From positions 13,964,935 through 14,028,934 of the forward strand of contig NC_058338.1 in assembly GCF_905475395.1 (NCBI RefSeq): a DNA stretch of 64,000 bases. The letters run 5' to 3'. A program made the position numbers and the translations under genes. Positions 22,300 through 33,700 of this stretch are shown one piece after another (the first letter of the stretch is position 1; every line of letters starts with the position of its first letter). This DNA comes from Chrysoperla carnea (taxonomy: Eukaryota; Arthropoda; Insecta; Neuroptera; Chrysopidae). Under the pieces are notes generated by a model. The model did not search any database. It was not told the DNA's origin and saw only the letters and a list, made by a program, of their open reading frames with translations.

Positions 22300-22517
22300 A
22301 AGCACAGATTATTAAAATTAATCAATAATTTATATAAGTGCCTTTGGTTGTAATTTAGATTTTCCTTCTTTAAATTTATTGTTTATATATGTAATTGTAT
22401 ATCTGACCGTGATGTAATTTCAGCAACAATTTGAAAAAACCTCCAAATTTAAAACACTTCTAATGTTTAAAAAAAATCTAGGGAATTTAACATTTCAGAT
22501 GACTTGCTTATTTTGGT

Positions 22518-22525
22518 TATAAAAA
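22518..22525 (+). promoter_or_regulatory. Candidate TATA box of PSMC3
   Basis: tataaaaa lies 86 bases upstream of the PSMC3 ATG, followed by a CA-rich leader (tcatcacaacattcacata). Positional inference only. Confidence 0.35.
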
Positions 22526-22603
22526 GACCTCTCATCACAACATTCACATATTCAACAAAACGGTGTCAGTTGAAAATTAGAAGTGAAAAATTTAAGAAAA
22601 TAA

Positions 22604-23887
22604 ATGGCATCATTAGAAGATAAATCAATATGGGACGATGGAGAAGATGCCCTAGGTGAAGAAGTACTTCGTATGTCAAATGATGAAATAATTAGTCGCA
22701 CTCGACTTTTAGACAATGAAATTAAAATAATGAAAAGTGAAGTAATGCGAATCAATCACGAATTACAAGCGCAAAATGAAAAAATTAAGGAAAATACTGA
22801 GAAAATTAAAGTAAACAAAACTTTACCATATCTAGTATCAAACGTTATAGAATTATTGGATGTAGATCCACAGGAAGAGGAGGAAGATGGTGCTGTAGTG
22901 GATTTGGATGCTCAACGGAAGGGAAAATGTGCAGTTGTTAAGACATCAACACGGCAGACGTACTTCTTACCAGTTATTGGTTTGGTTGATGAAGAAAAAT
23001 TAAAACCAGGTGATTTAGTTGGAGTGAATAAAGATTCATATTTAATTTTGGAAACTTTACCTGCTGAATACGATGCTCGAGTTAAAGCTATGGAAGTTGA
23101 TGAACGACCTACCGAACAATATTCTGATATCGGTGGTCTAGACAAACAAATTCAAGAATTAATTGAAGCTGTTGTCTTACCAATGACCCATAAAGAGAAA
23201 TTTTTAAACTTAGGTATCCATCCACCAAAAGGTGTCCTTTTATATGGTCCACCTGGTACTGGTAAAACATTGCTTGCTCGTGCATGTGCTGCCCAAACAA
23301 AGTCAACATTTTTAAAATTAGCCGGACCACAGTTAGTACAAATGTTTATCGGTGATGGTGCGAAATTAGTACGTGATGCTTTCGCCTTAGCCAAAGAAAA
23401 ATCTCCAGCGATTATATTTATCGATGAATTAGATGCAATTGGTACAAAACGATTCGATTCAGAGAAAGCCGGTGATCGTGAAGTTCAACGTACTATGTTG
23501 GAACTTTTAAATCAATTGGATGGATTTAGTTCAACATCAGATATCAAAGTTATTGCTGCTACCAATCGTGTTGATATTCTAGATCCAGCTCTTTTACGTT
23601 CAGGGCGTTTAGATCGTAAAATTGAATTTCCACATCCAAATGAGGAGGCTCGTGCACGTATTATGCAAATTCATTCACGTAAAATGACCGTAAATCCAGA
23701 CGTTAATTTTGAAGAATTAGCTCGTACAACTGATGATTTTAATGGGGCACAATGTAAGGCAGTATGCGTTGAAGCTGGTATGATTGCTTTACGTAGAAAT
23801 GCTTCAGCAGTTACTCATGAAGATTTCATGGATGCTATTATGGAGGTTCAAGCTAAGAAGAAAGCTAACTTGAATTATTATGCTTAA
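22604..23887 (+). CDS. PSMC3: 26S proteasome regulatory subunit 6A, Rpt5 ATPase (427 aa, intronless)
   Basis: One of the six AAA+ ATPases of the 19S base, which unfolds substrates and opens the 20S gate. The N-terminal coiled coil (about residues 25-70, rich in E, K and N) is followed by an OB-type domain ([27 protein letters not shown]). The AAA+ domain has Walker A GPPGTGKT, Walker [12 protein letters not shown], the sensor/arginine-finger block [21 protein letters not shown], and a C-terminal helical lid. The protein ends NYYA, which matches the HbYX tail of Rpt5 that docks into the alpha-ring pocket. Length is normal for the family. It is a full-length single exon with no sign of decay. 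The gene is convergent with KIF22. Confidence 0.97.
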   Translation: MASLEDKSIWDDGEDALGEEVLRMSNDEIISRTRLLDNEIKIMKSEVMRINHELQAQNEKIKENTEKIKVNKTLPYLVSNVIELLDVDPQEEEEDGAVVDLDAQRKGKCAVVKTSTRQTYFLPVIGLVDEEKLKPGDLVGVNKDSYLILETLPAEYDARVKAMEVDERPTEQYSDIGGLDKQIQELIEAVVLPMTHKEKFLNLGIHPPKGVLLYGPPGTGKTLLARACAAQTKSTFLKLAGPQLVQMFIGDGAKLVRDAFALAKEKSPAIIFIDELDAIGTKRFDSEKAGDREVQRTMLELLNQLDGFSSTSDIKVIAATNRVDILDPALLRSGRLDRKIEFPHPNEEARARIMQIHSRKMTVNPDVNFEELARTTDDFNGAQCKAVCVEAGMIALRRNASAVTHEDFMDAIMEVQAKKKANLNYYA

Positions 23888-24897
23888 ATAGCTTTACTCT
23901 TTTTTTTTATATTAAAAATTATTTTGTAAATTATTTCAATAAGAATATAAAATATTAATCAAATAAGTTGTATTAATTTATTTGAAAAATCCGATCATGC
24001 AATAGAATGGGGGATTCAAATCCACGATTAGTTTGTTTTAATTAGTTTTGATACTTGGAACAATAGTTTCCGTTTGTATAAGAAAGACTCTTATTCCAGA
24101 GAAATTTGTTCAATCGAAAAATCAACTAGATTGTCGGGTCTATGAATTTCTTGAGTGGATTAACACCCAAAAAAATCTATCTCCAGAAATCGAAAAAAAA
24201 AAATTTCTCATACATTGTTTCAATCAATATCTCAAAAACCACTTAATCATTAAAAAAACACGATTTTTTTATGGTTTATGACTACTAGATTTTTCTTAAG
24301 AGGGTACCCTCTTTAACAAATCGGGAAAAAATTTTACGTCTCAGATTTGCATAAAATTTATTATTGTGACTAATTCTTCTTCTGAATCAAATTTACAAAT
24401 CCGTTTGACGATTGCGGCAGTAGTTTCTTAGACTAAAATCGTACTCAAGGGTAGATATTCCGGAGGAAGTAAACAAACGGTTGAATGCCAGTAGGCAACG
24501 AAATAAACTAAAATTTGAAGTATGTTAACTAGAAATTTACGTTTTTAGAATAAATTTGTCAATTCACTTGCTTTTAAAGTAAAAAAACAAAAAAATTGTT
24601 TTCGTCGAATTACGGGCTACCTTGCAGATCTTGGATCGAGGAGTGTCCTCTCTTCTCGTCGGGCCTGACAAAACATTTTCTTAATCGACGCTTGTTACTC
24701 TAGTAGCCCTAGTAGTCAAAATCTCTAATTGAAGCAGATGTTAGAAAGGTTACAAAACTACAATTATTGAAATAAATCTTATTTTATATTAAAAATATAC
24801 AATTCTATGTTTTAATAAAATACATTTAATTATGATGTATTTACATCATTTTTTTCCTTTTTGTAAAGCTTTTAGACTTGGCTCTAAAATATAATTA
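23888..24897. other. Intergenic DNA between convergent PSMC3 and KIF22
   Basis: Holds the PSMC3 3' UTR and unremarkable AT-rich sequence. The 77-codon forward frame at 24048-24281 is low complexity (K/I/N/F-rich) and has no domain. Confidence 0.4.
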
Positions 24898-27800
24898 TTA
24901 TATTAAACAACAATTACTCTGAAATAAAAAAAAAAATTATTAATTGAAATAACTGGAGCTTTGAGCTTTTTATATTTAAAATAATTGTGGGAAAAAAAGG
25001 GATAAAAAGACTACTATACAGTACCTGCAAAAACTTATTCCATTGTTTATCTGACCAGAATTTCATATTTTTTACATCTTTTAATTCCTTAAAATGACCA
25101 TGTAACGATCTAAAATTGAAAATTATATTTTAGTTGATGAAAATTATAGTGATTAAAATTTTTATTTGAAACTTACCGATATGTTACAATTTGCTCAGAA
25201 GTTTTTGGTCCAATCATTGATAATTTCGTGATGTCTCTAGCTGACCCATTATTTAAAGTTTCCAAAACTTTTTCTTTATGCTTTATTATTGATGGTGCCA
25301 ATGATTTTCGCTTAGATTGGTGTCGTTTTACAGTTGTGGATATAATTGGTGAATCTAAAAAAAAAACGAAATGAAACCGATCATTGAATTACTGTTGCAC
25401 AAGTATTAAAGCAATAAATATCAAAGAAAAATCGTTTTTCAAAAAATTTTTTCCTTTCTAAAATCATATTTGAAAAGTTTATACTTTTTATAACCTGTAT
25501 GTGTATACGAAATGAGAGCAATGTTGAGAGAGAATCTCAACAATTGACTCAGTAAACTTTTTGTTTTCATTTAAAGGAAAATTTTGCAATTTCAAGTGCT
25601 GTCCTATCTTTTTAATCGTTTTCCAAATAAAATTTAAGCATGAATTTCGTCGCGGAATCTTAACAGTTAAAAAATATATGAATAAAATGAAATTATTTAC
25701 ATCTTTGAGGGGTTTTTAGGATACGTTTTTTACTACACCTACTCTTCGAATTTTCTTTATCTATTGACATAGATATACGTTTTGATCGACGTCGCTGTGT
25801 ACCACTACATCCTGCACCATCGTTGTCCTCAATAATATTCTCCTTTTCTTCAATATATAAAACGGAAAGTCGTTTCGATCTTCGTGGCGCATTTTTACGT
25901 TGTGATTTTAATGGTTTTGTAATTGTAGGTACTTTAAAAACGTGATCATTTTGAGAATTGCTACTCGTCTGTGAGATCATTGAATATTCAACACTGTTGG
26001 AATCATCAGTTAAGGGTAACGTTCGAACATATTCACTGTTACTGTTTTCACTATTTGCAGTGTAATTTTCGTTACTATCATCTGAAAACTAATTAAAAGT
26101 TCATTTACAACTATTAATAATGTAAGACCTCGACAATGATTCATTTATTTGGAGTGTTCCCTATTAAGCTGTATAGTAAATATGGGCAAAAAACTATGAC
26201 ATAGATAAAGAGAATGTACGAACAGTAGTCGCCTCTTTCTAGAATTTCTACAGACCTATAGAAAATAAACGGGTATTGGCCGCATAGTCGCTTTGTCTCT
26301 TTCTACAGAGCGGTCAATTTTGTACGGGTAATTGATTGCTCAGTCCATTCTCTATGTCTTTGTATACTTACCAATTTTCGAGCAGAAATGGAATCTTTTT
26401 TAAAATATTTGTTCAATGTTTTTTCAGTCATCTGTTTCACTTGCTCTTCAACCATTCTTTTAATTGTGTCCTCAAAATTATTCCTAAAACGTGAAAAAAA
26501 TAGTTGCATTAGGAAAAGTTTTAGCTTAACTTTTTTTTATTTTTACAAACATTAAAAAACTTCTTCCAAAAGGTGTCTTTTCTGGCTCATTATCTGGAGT
26601 TCTTTTATAAGGTGACATATCTTGCATTAGCGCCAAACGTTTAGACTTTCGACGCATTATTGTATTTAATTGATCACTAACGATATGCGACAATTTATCT
26701 TCAATTACTTTTGTACATTTTTGAACAATTGGACTGTAAGGAAAATTTAAATTAGAATAAACGTCTCGTCTATTAATATGAATCGTCTTTTACCTATATG
26801 AATCATTTTTTGGTGGATGGGTCTGAAGCTCTTCAAGTACAGTAGACGATGATAAATTTGCTTCGTCTACTTCAAAATCTTGTGGATTGATATCTGGACC
26901 TTTTTTTACTAAATCCATAAATATTAATTTACTATTATCCATTGGTGTATGAATCGCTGTAGAATGCATCGGGGAGTATGTATTATTAACTTTCAATGCC
27001 GTCCTAGGTATTTTAAATTTATTACGATGTCCAGGAGTAGAAATTGTATTATTCAGTTTCAGTATTTTTGATGGGGTTGGATTAATTCCAACAACACTTA
27101 ATATTACATTACATTTTTCAATAACTGTTGGATTTTTTGCCTAAATATTTATACTTGTAAATAAATTGTTATTATTATAATAGTGCGGCTGTTATTGAAA
27201 AATATCCGGAATAAGTCTATACAGTATACAGTATATAGGCTCGTGGTTTTTTATTTTATTGTATTGTTTAATTACGATTATTACGGCCACCCTATATAAT
27301 TCTCATACTTTTAGATCCCCACAAAAATGCTACATTTTGATTGCAAATCAGTTTTTATACCATTTTGAAATAGCCACGGAAACAGATTTAATTGCAAAAT
27401 AGTTTCCAAAATAAATTGTAATCATGTGGGGAGGGCTTAGGTATCAAAAAACATTTACCTCTGATATTTTTCTATAAAAACCGCTTCCCAACAAAAATAT
27501 TAACTAGTTATTACAACCCTGGTGGAAAAAATATTTGAAGAAAGAATAAATCTTAAAAACTGTGAATAATTCTGAATTTCTCAACGTTTTTGGACTGTCT
27601 TATTCAAAGTTATCCAGACTTATTCAGGCCAAAAATGTTTAGAAATTCAGAGTTCTTTTCTTCAAATATTTTTTCAAAAACATTTTACCTTTAATTTATT
27701 GAATACCAGGTCAATTTCTGGTTTACTTTTGATTTCTTTGGTACTTTCTGCAAATCTTAGCGTACTAATTGTCTCAAAATAATCGTTCGCTTGTGGACTA

Positions 27801-29526
27801 ATACAAGCAATTAAAATTATAAAATTTTTAATCGTTAACGAATCTACAGCAAAAATTTTTAAATTAATACCAATGGAACTGTATGGGTCCCCAAACAACA
27901 AGTATATTACGACCCTGTATTAATAAAAAAATCTTACCATATAAAACAGTCGTTAAAACCGATTCTCTGAATGGTATAACTCGATCATTTCGTGATAGCG
28001 CAATAAGAACTTGACGTAGCGCTAATAAACTCTGATTAATAGAAATTCCTTCTGAGCGAGCGATTCCTTCATTTCCAGTACGTTTTATACTCTCAGAACC
28101 ACCAAGATCAACAAGATTTAATTTAGAAATTTGTGAAGTTAAACTATAAAATTATGTAAGTTTAGTTAATTTGCTTTCATTATTTGTTTTAACATTAAAT
28201 CTTACTTATTCTCAATTGTACATTTGATTGTAAATATTGTATGAGATCTGGAACTCTTTGCATTCATTTTAGTTTCACCGGTATGACGATGTCGTACACC
28301 AAATGTTAATAATTCTTGTGCTTCGAAAACCATTCGAACTTCTTGAAATACTGACGGTTCTATTTTTGAATCTTTTAATTCAAGTCAATTAATAAAATCA
28401 AATTTAATAATCAATTAATAAATCGTAAATAATATAATAATTAGAGTCTAGAGTTCCAAACAAGTCATTTATGTTTTTTTTTTTTAGTTCTAAAAACAAT
28501 TCAAACTATTATAGTCCTTAAGGAGCTCCTTCCCGTGTGATGGCCCATTTCTTCAGCAATTGTTTTTGACGAACAATGAAAAGATTGAACTTTGAGGACA
28601 AGGTTTTTATGATTTATTATTCTAAGATTATGTAAAACAAATTTCAAATAAAAATTTTCATTAAAACGGAAGCTGAACTGGCCAACATCTGTTTTTTCTA
28701 ACTGCTGTATCTTTATAACGACTACGAATTAAAAAAAAAGATTGCCAAGATATTCTAAACATGTTAAGGAATCAATTTATGCAAAACTAATTTTTTTTAA
28801 CCCATATCAGACGGGATAACACCCTTAAATCCTATAATCTACTAAAATGTATGAAAAAAATTAATTTGGAACCCTTCTCATTAGAAATATTTACTTTTGA
28901 AAACCCATTGATTGTCTTTACACGGGCGAAGTAAATCGAAAATTTTATTATTATAAATTTCGATAAATGCGACCTCTACTTTCATTTGTCGATTTTCGAT
29001 GTCCTCGTTAATGGAATTGAATATATCGTCTAAAGCACGTGATATTAATCCAGCATTTTGTTCATAATTTGCCGTCTAGAAAAAGGTGTAAATTTAAAAA
29101 TTTCTTTTATTAACAAGTATTCATTTCATCTTAAGGACGTTGCCAAAGAAATGGAAATATAATTAACTTACTTTATTCTTTCCAAGCATTGTATAAGTTT
29201 TGCCCGTTCCTGTTTGGCCATAAGCTAAACATGTACAACTGTAGCCGGTTAAAACTTTTTGGACAAACGGTTTGACGGTTTCATTATAAATTCTTTCTTG
29301 TGTTGCATTGCAGTCGAAAATTTTGTCAAATATAAAAGCTTTATCACCAATTGCGATTGCCTGTTGAGTAAACAATAATTTATATTTTAATATTCAAAAT
29401 AATTTCTTATTGACAACTTACCGTATCATCTTCTTCATTGAGAGCAACAACATTTTCTGCTTCACAATTTCCGGGTCGAATTCGAACACTCACTTTTAAA
29501 GGACATACATCATGTTTGATTTCCAT
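24898..29526 (-). CDS. KIF22: Chromokinesin KIF22/Kid-like kinesin (13 exons reconstructed)
   Basis: Plus-end motor that binds chromosome arms and pushes them outward in mitosis (family knowledge). Exons on the minus strand are 29526-29422, 29360-29172, 29075-28895, 28359-28206, 28143-27938, 27843-27689, 27140-26794, 26733-26551, 26483-26372, 26088-25701, 25354-25177, 25109-25025 and 24918-24898, giving about 767 aa with all phases compatible. The motor core (about residues 10-330) has P-loop GQTGTGKT (83-90), switch I NAKSSRSH and switch II DLGGSE, where DLAGSE is usual. It closes with ETISTLRFAESTKEIKSKPEI. The C-terminus has a helix-hairpin-helix (LNNGSARDITKLSMIGPKT...), as in KIF22. Basic clusters (RRRSKR, SKKR) suit a nuclear DNA-binding protein. 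Two points are weak. The exon 8 donor is gtttgt, chosen because the stronger GTAAAA site breaks the frame. The last 21-nt exon (SNCCLI) is also uncertain. The motor segment between exons 3 and 4 looks short. Confidence 0.88.
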
Positions 29527-30790
29527 TGTAAATCATAATCGTAAAAAGATAAACTACAAAATTATTTTGAATTAAATTAAAATTATTGACAAAATGTTTA
29601 TGTATACAAAATTTAAATTATAAGCGTTTTGAACATTTATTTTGTAACGAACAAATGAAAAATCAAATGCCGTGTTATTGTTATTGTGTAGTGGTAATAG
29701 TGACTCTTTTAACCAATCAGTGGTTTAAAATATTTAAAGTGGTAATTTTAAAATTTGCATTTTACTGGTGTAGAGAAAAGTGTAGAGTATATATAATAAG
29801 AATAAAATATTTTTTTTTGCTAAAACCGTAATTTTAATCAATTGAAAATTAAGTTATGTTATAGGTATGTCCTTTTTAATTCGACAATCTTGAGTTTGGG
29901 TCGAAGTGGTCTAATATTTTATCATTAATTATGAATTCTATTATCAATTGCTTTGCAAGTTTAATATTTTTGTTGTTGATAAACAAATGTTACTTGTCTT
30001 TTTTTACTTTATAAATTTAATAATTTGACCAAATTCGAAGAATCGATTACATAGACTGAGCGTCAAATAATTTTAAGCGAGCAAACATCTGAGGTAATTG
30101 CTTGGGTCAAACCCATCATAGTGGCGGTGTAAAAATATCAAAACAAAGTGTTGATGTCATATTTGTATTTAATTAAAAAAGCGAAAAAGATATCTAAAAT
30201 CATATGGTAACTATAAATAAACAGCTCCACTCTCTTAGGTTGGCGGGGAAAAATTTTGACTCTTAAGCTATCATCAACACTGCATAAAATAATGATGAAT
30301 AATGATGAAAAGCATAGAATAATGATGAAAAGTTTATGTTCTGGGTTGAAAATGGCGACATTGTCCCAGCCTTCCAGCTCTCACAGAACAAATCTATTCA
30401 GATCAATGACAAAAAATGATGTTTTTGATTAAAAGAAAAGTAAAAAAATAAAAAACCCATTGAAACTCAATATCAATTCTGCATTATAAAAATGAAAATT
30501 CAATATTTTGGTCTTTTAATTCCTATGTTACATTTTTTTAAAATTTACAATAATTTAAATTACCCACGTTTTTACTATTAGGTTGGCAAAACGGAGAATT
30601 ATCATAAAAAATATAGGTCGCATATATGTATGTATATTTATTATTAATATAAAAGAAATCAAACTATGTTCATGAATAAAAATAAATAAAAAGAAAACCA
30701 GCAAGAAAATGTTAAAATTAAATCGTAAATAATGGATTTAAAACAATATTGAAACGAAATAGATATTTAACCAATTGAAATTTCGATTAC
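29527..30790. other. Divergent promoter region between KIF22 and RSKR
   Basis: About 1.26 kb between the two start codons on opposite strands. No ORF with coding character and no motif that can be named. Includes a short direct repeat (aataatgatgaa and aataatgatgaaaag) near 30290-30330. Confidence 0.4.
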
Positions 30791-33700
30791 ATGGGAAATA
30801 GTAATCGTAAAAGAGAAAATTCATCAATATCTGTACAAAAAACGAATCATGTAAATCGTGAAAGGTTTCATCATTACTTTAGTCAGGTAAATAAAAAAAA
30901 ATACATTGAATTATTTTTCAAATAATTTTATATTTCCTTTTTGAATTTATTTTTTTAGTTAAGTTTATCAAATATAGCAAATAATTTAAGTGGCCGATCA
31001 TTTTTGAGCGTTGCAAGTCACCAATCAAATTATAGTGTATCTCGACCATGGTCTAGAATTTCAAGGCGAAGGTTTGTTTTTATTATTGTTTATTTTTTTA
31101 TTATTTTTTATATTTCATATTTATGTTGATCATGTTCATTAACACTTAAATTTCTTTGTTTGGAAGTATTTAATTTTCGTATATATGACGCAATCATTTT
31201 AATTTGGTAATGGTATCTTTGTAGAAATATCCAAATTTTTCTTTACAAAATTATAATTTATGATTCATATATGTGAAACTTGTAATGTTGTGATTTTTGA
31301 TAACTAAAAAAGGGGCATAGGAATTATTTAAAAGCGTAGAACATTTTGAAGCCATTTATCGATACCCTTATTTTCAATCCTTATAAAAACTTCATTTTTG
31401 ATAATTTATAAAGATTTTTCCCTCTTATCTGCATCTTAATGTAAAAGAATTAACTACACTTTAATTGTCCTAAGCTCAAATCACTACGTTTAGATAGAAT
31501 AAATTCCTTTATAGCCCAGTAATTTTGTAAAAATAACTGTCGAATTTACATTAAATTTACTCCGAAAGTTTAACAGTAAGTACGGAATACCGTCTAATTC
31601 TGGTAGGGTTAGCCGACATCGTAATTAAGCGGTTAGTTCAATTTTTACTAAATTATATGTTTCAAATGCGCTGATTTCAGAAGTGATGTCCATTTTTTTC
31701 TATCACGTAAGGTTTTTTTTGTGCAAATTCAAACACAAAAAATTGGTAAAAGCACTCGTTTATTAAAAATTATACAGTAGTCTGCAAGCATAGTGACATC
31801 CCATCTTCCTTGGTACCGTCTCTCGATATCGTGTACGTCCTGGTGAAACCGCTCCCCCTGGTCTTCACTGTAAGCTCCTTTTCAGGAAAATAATCTGTGG
31901 GAGTGTAAATATTGGACCTTCAGGCTTATCTAGCAGCCTTGAGCTTCGTTTGCTGCTAGTTAATCAATGGTTTTGTAGTCAGGATCCCTAGTATTTCCCA
32001 AAAACTTTGGCATTACATCCTTGAACGATATCCAAGCTTCTTTTTCATTCTTATTCATACTTTCCACAAAGAGGGTGTCGATTAAAAGCCTTCTTATGTC
32101 GGGCCCAGTGGAAACTCCCTCTTTCAACTATGCTTCTGACAGCTTTGGGAATTTTGTACTTAGATATTTAAAACATTCTCCATCCTCTTGCAGTGATTTT
32201 ACAAATTGTCTCATCAACCCCAATTTGATATAAAGAGGTGGCAACAAAACTTTTTCTCTCGGCACCAAAGTAGTATTGATAACATTTTTCTCTCCAGGTT
32301 TTAAAGTTTCTCGGGGTGGCCAATCACTTTTGAATGAAATGAATGCTTCTGTTCTTTTCTCTAACAACTTGTTTAGATTTTTATGTTACTGTTATTACTT
32401 TGAGTTCGACGTGTACTTCTCTGCCCTTCTCTAACAACTTGTTTAGATCTTTATTTGACGCTTTTTTATGGACACTTTTTATACACAGAGATGGTTCTCC
32501 GTAACTCTACCCTCCATAGATACAAATCAGTAAAAGGCTCCTAATGTTTAAAATCCACATTATATAAATCCAGGATTTCATTGTTACATTTAATGCCTAA
32601 TAAATTTTATAACTAATAGAAGATAATTTAAATTAGGTGGAAAGAATCAACATTAAATGAACCGTTTGAAGCAAGTAAAACCGCCTGGCCTGTTGCAAAT
32701 ATTGAAGCAGCATTTTTACCTGAATTTTCTATAAATACTGAGCTAACAGAACGTAGTTTTCGTATATTGGAATTAATATCACATGGTGCTTATGGAAAAG
32801 TATATAAAGTACAAAAATTGGATACGCAACAATTATATGCTTTAAAAATATTATCCAAAGCTCAGGTTAGTATTTCATTTAAAAAAAAATTTTAAACGTA
32901 CACATAAGTTAAATAGTATTTTAATTAAATTATTAGTAATTTTATGGACAATGTAATTAATTGGGTTAAATTCTTATCACATTATTAAATGTTCTAAATT
33001 TTAATAATTAAATTTTAATTAAAAAAAATTTATGGACTATTTCCGTAATAGATAAATTGTTTCATTAATCTGAAATTGATTATCAAGAATTTTTTGTTTG
33101 TTTTAAGTGGTTCATTCATGATATATATTTTAAATTTGACATATGCATAATTCCCTAAAGTTCTTTTATCATCAATTTATCGTTAACTTGAAAATCTAAA
33201 CTCACAATTCCTCACTATCGAATAGGGTATTATCGTTAGTCAGAAATAAATCATGAAATTTGAAAAAAGTTAAAATTTATGTAAAAATATACTTAAATAT
33301 TCTGATTTCGAGTCATAAAAGCACTTTTTCTTTTAAAATATTAAAATTAAAATCGTAATTTTTAAACTGTATATCACGTGACCTAAAACGCGGGTAAGCC
33401 CTGCTGTGATGTCATAGCGGTATGAGTCATAGACCATCAGTTAGTTCAGTGTAGACAGTTGGGTATAATATAAACATAGATAAGTATTTATATTTATATT
33501 ATAATCAGATGTCTATGAATATATCTGTCAAAATTTTTTTTGTTATTTCGTATAGTGATACCCATATTACGTCATCAAATTGGATGCCCGCGTTTTTGAC
33601 AGTTTATAAAAGGTTTAAAATTTAAGTTTTTGGCAGGAATGCGTGTGTATTTTTCCGAAATAAATTTTTGGTGGCTTTTTATTATCAAAATCAACATTTT

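Larger units (their letters stand above)
17210..22322. repeat. Tandem duplication unit B (about 5.1 kb) containing zinc-finger gene B
   Basis: Direct repeat of unit A, starting aaatttcatgt and ending attattaaaattaat. It lacks the unit A insertion. It has a small private insertion of about 25 bases near 17524 and scattered indels in the non-coding parts. Confidence 0.85.

Noticed and set aside
22912-23394. Minus-strand ORFs inside PSMC3
   Set aside because: Shadows of a highly conserved coding exon.
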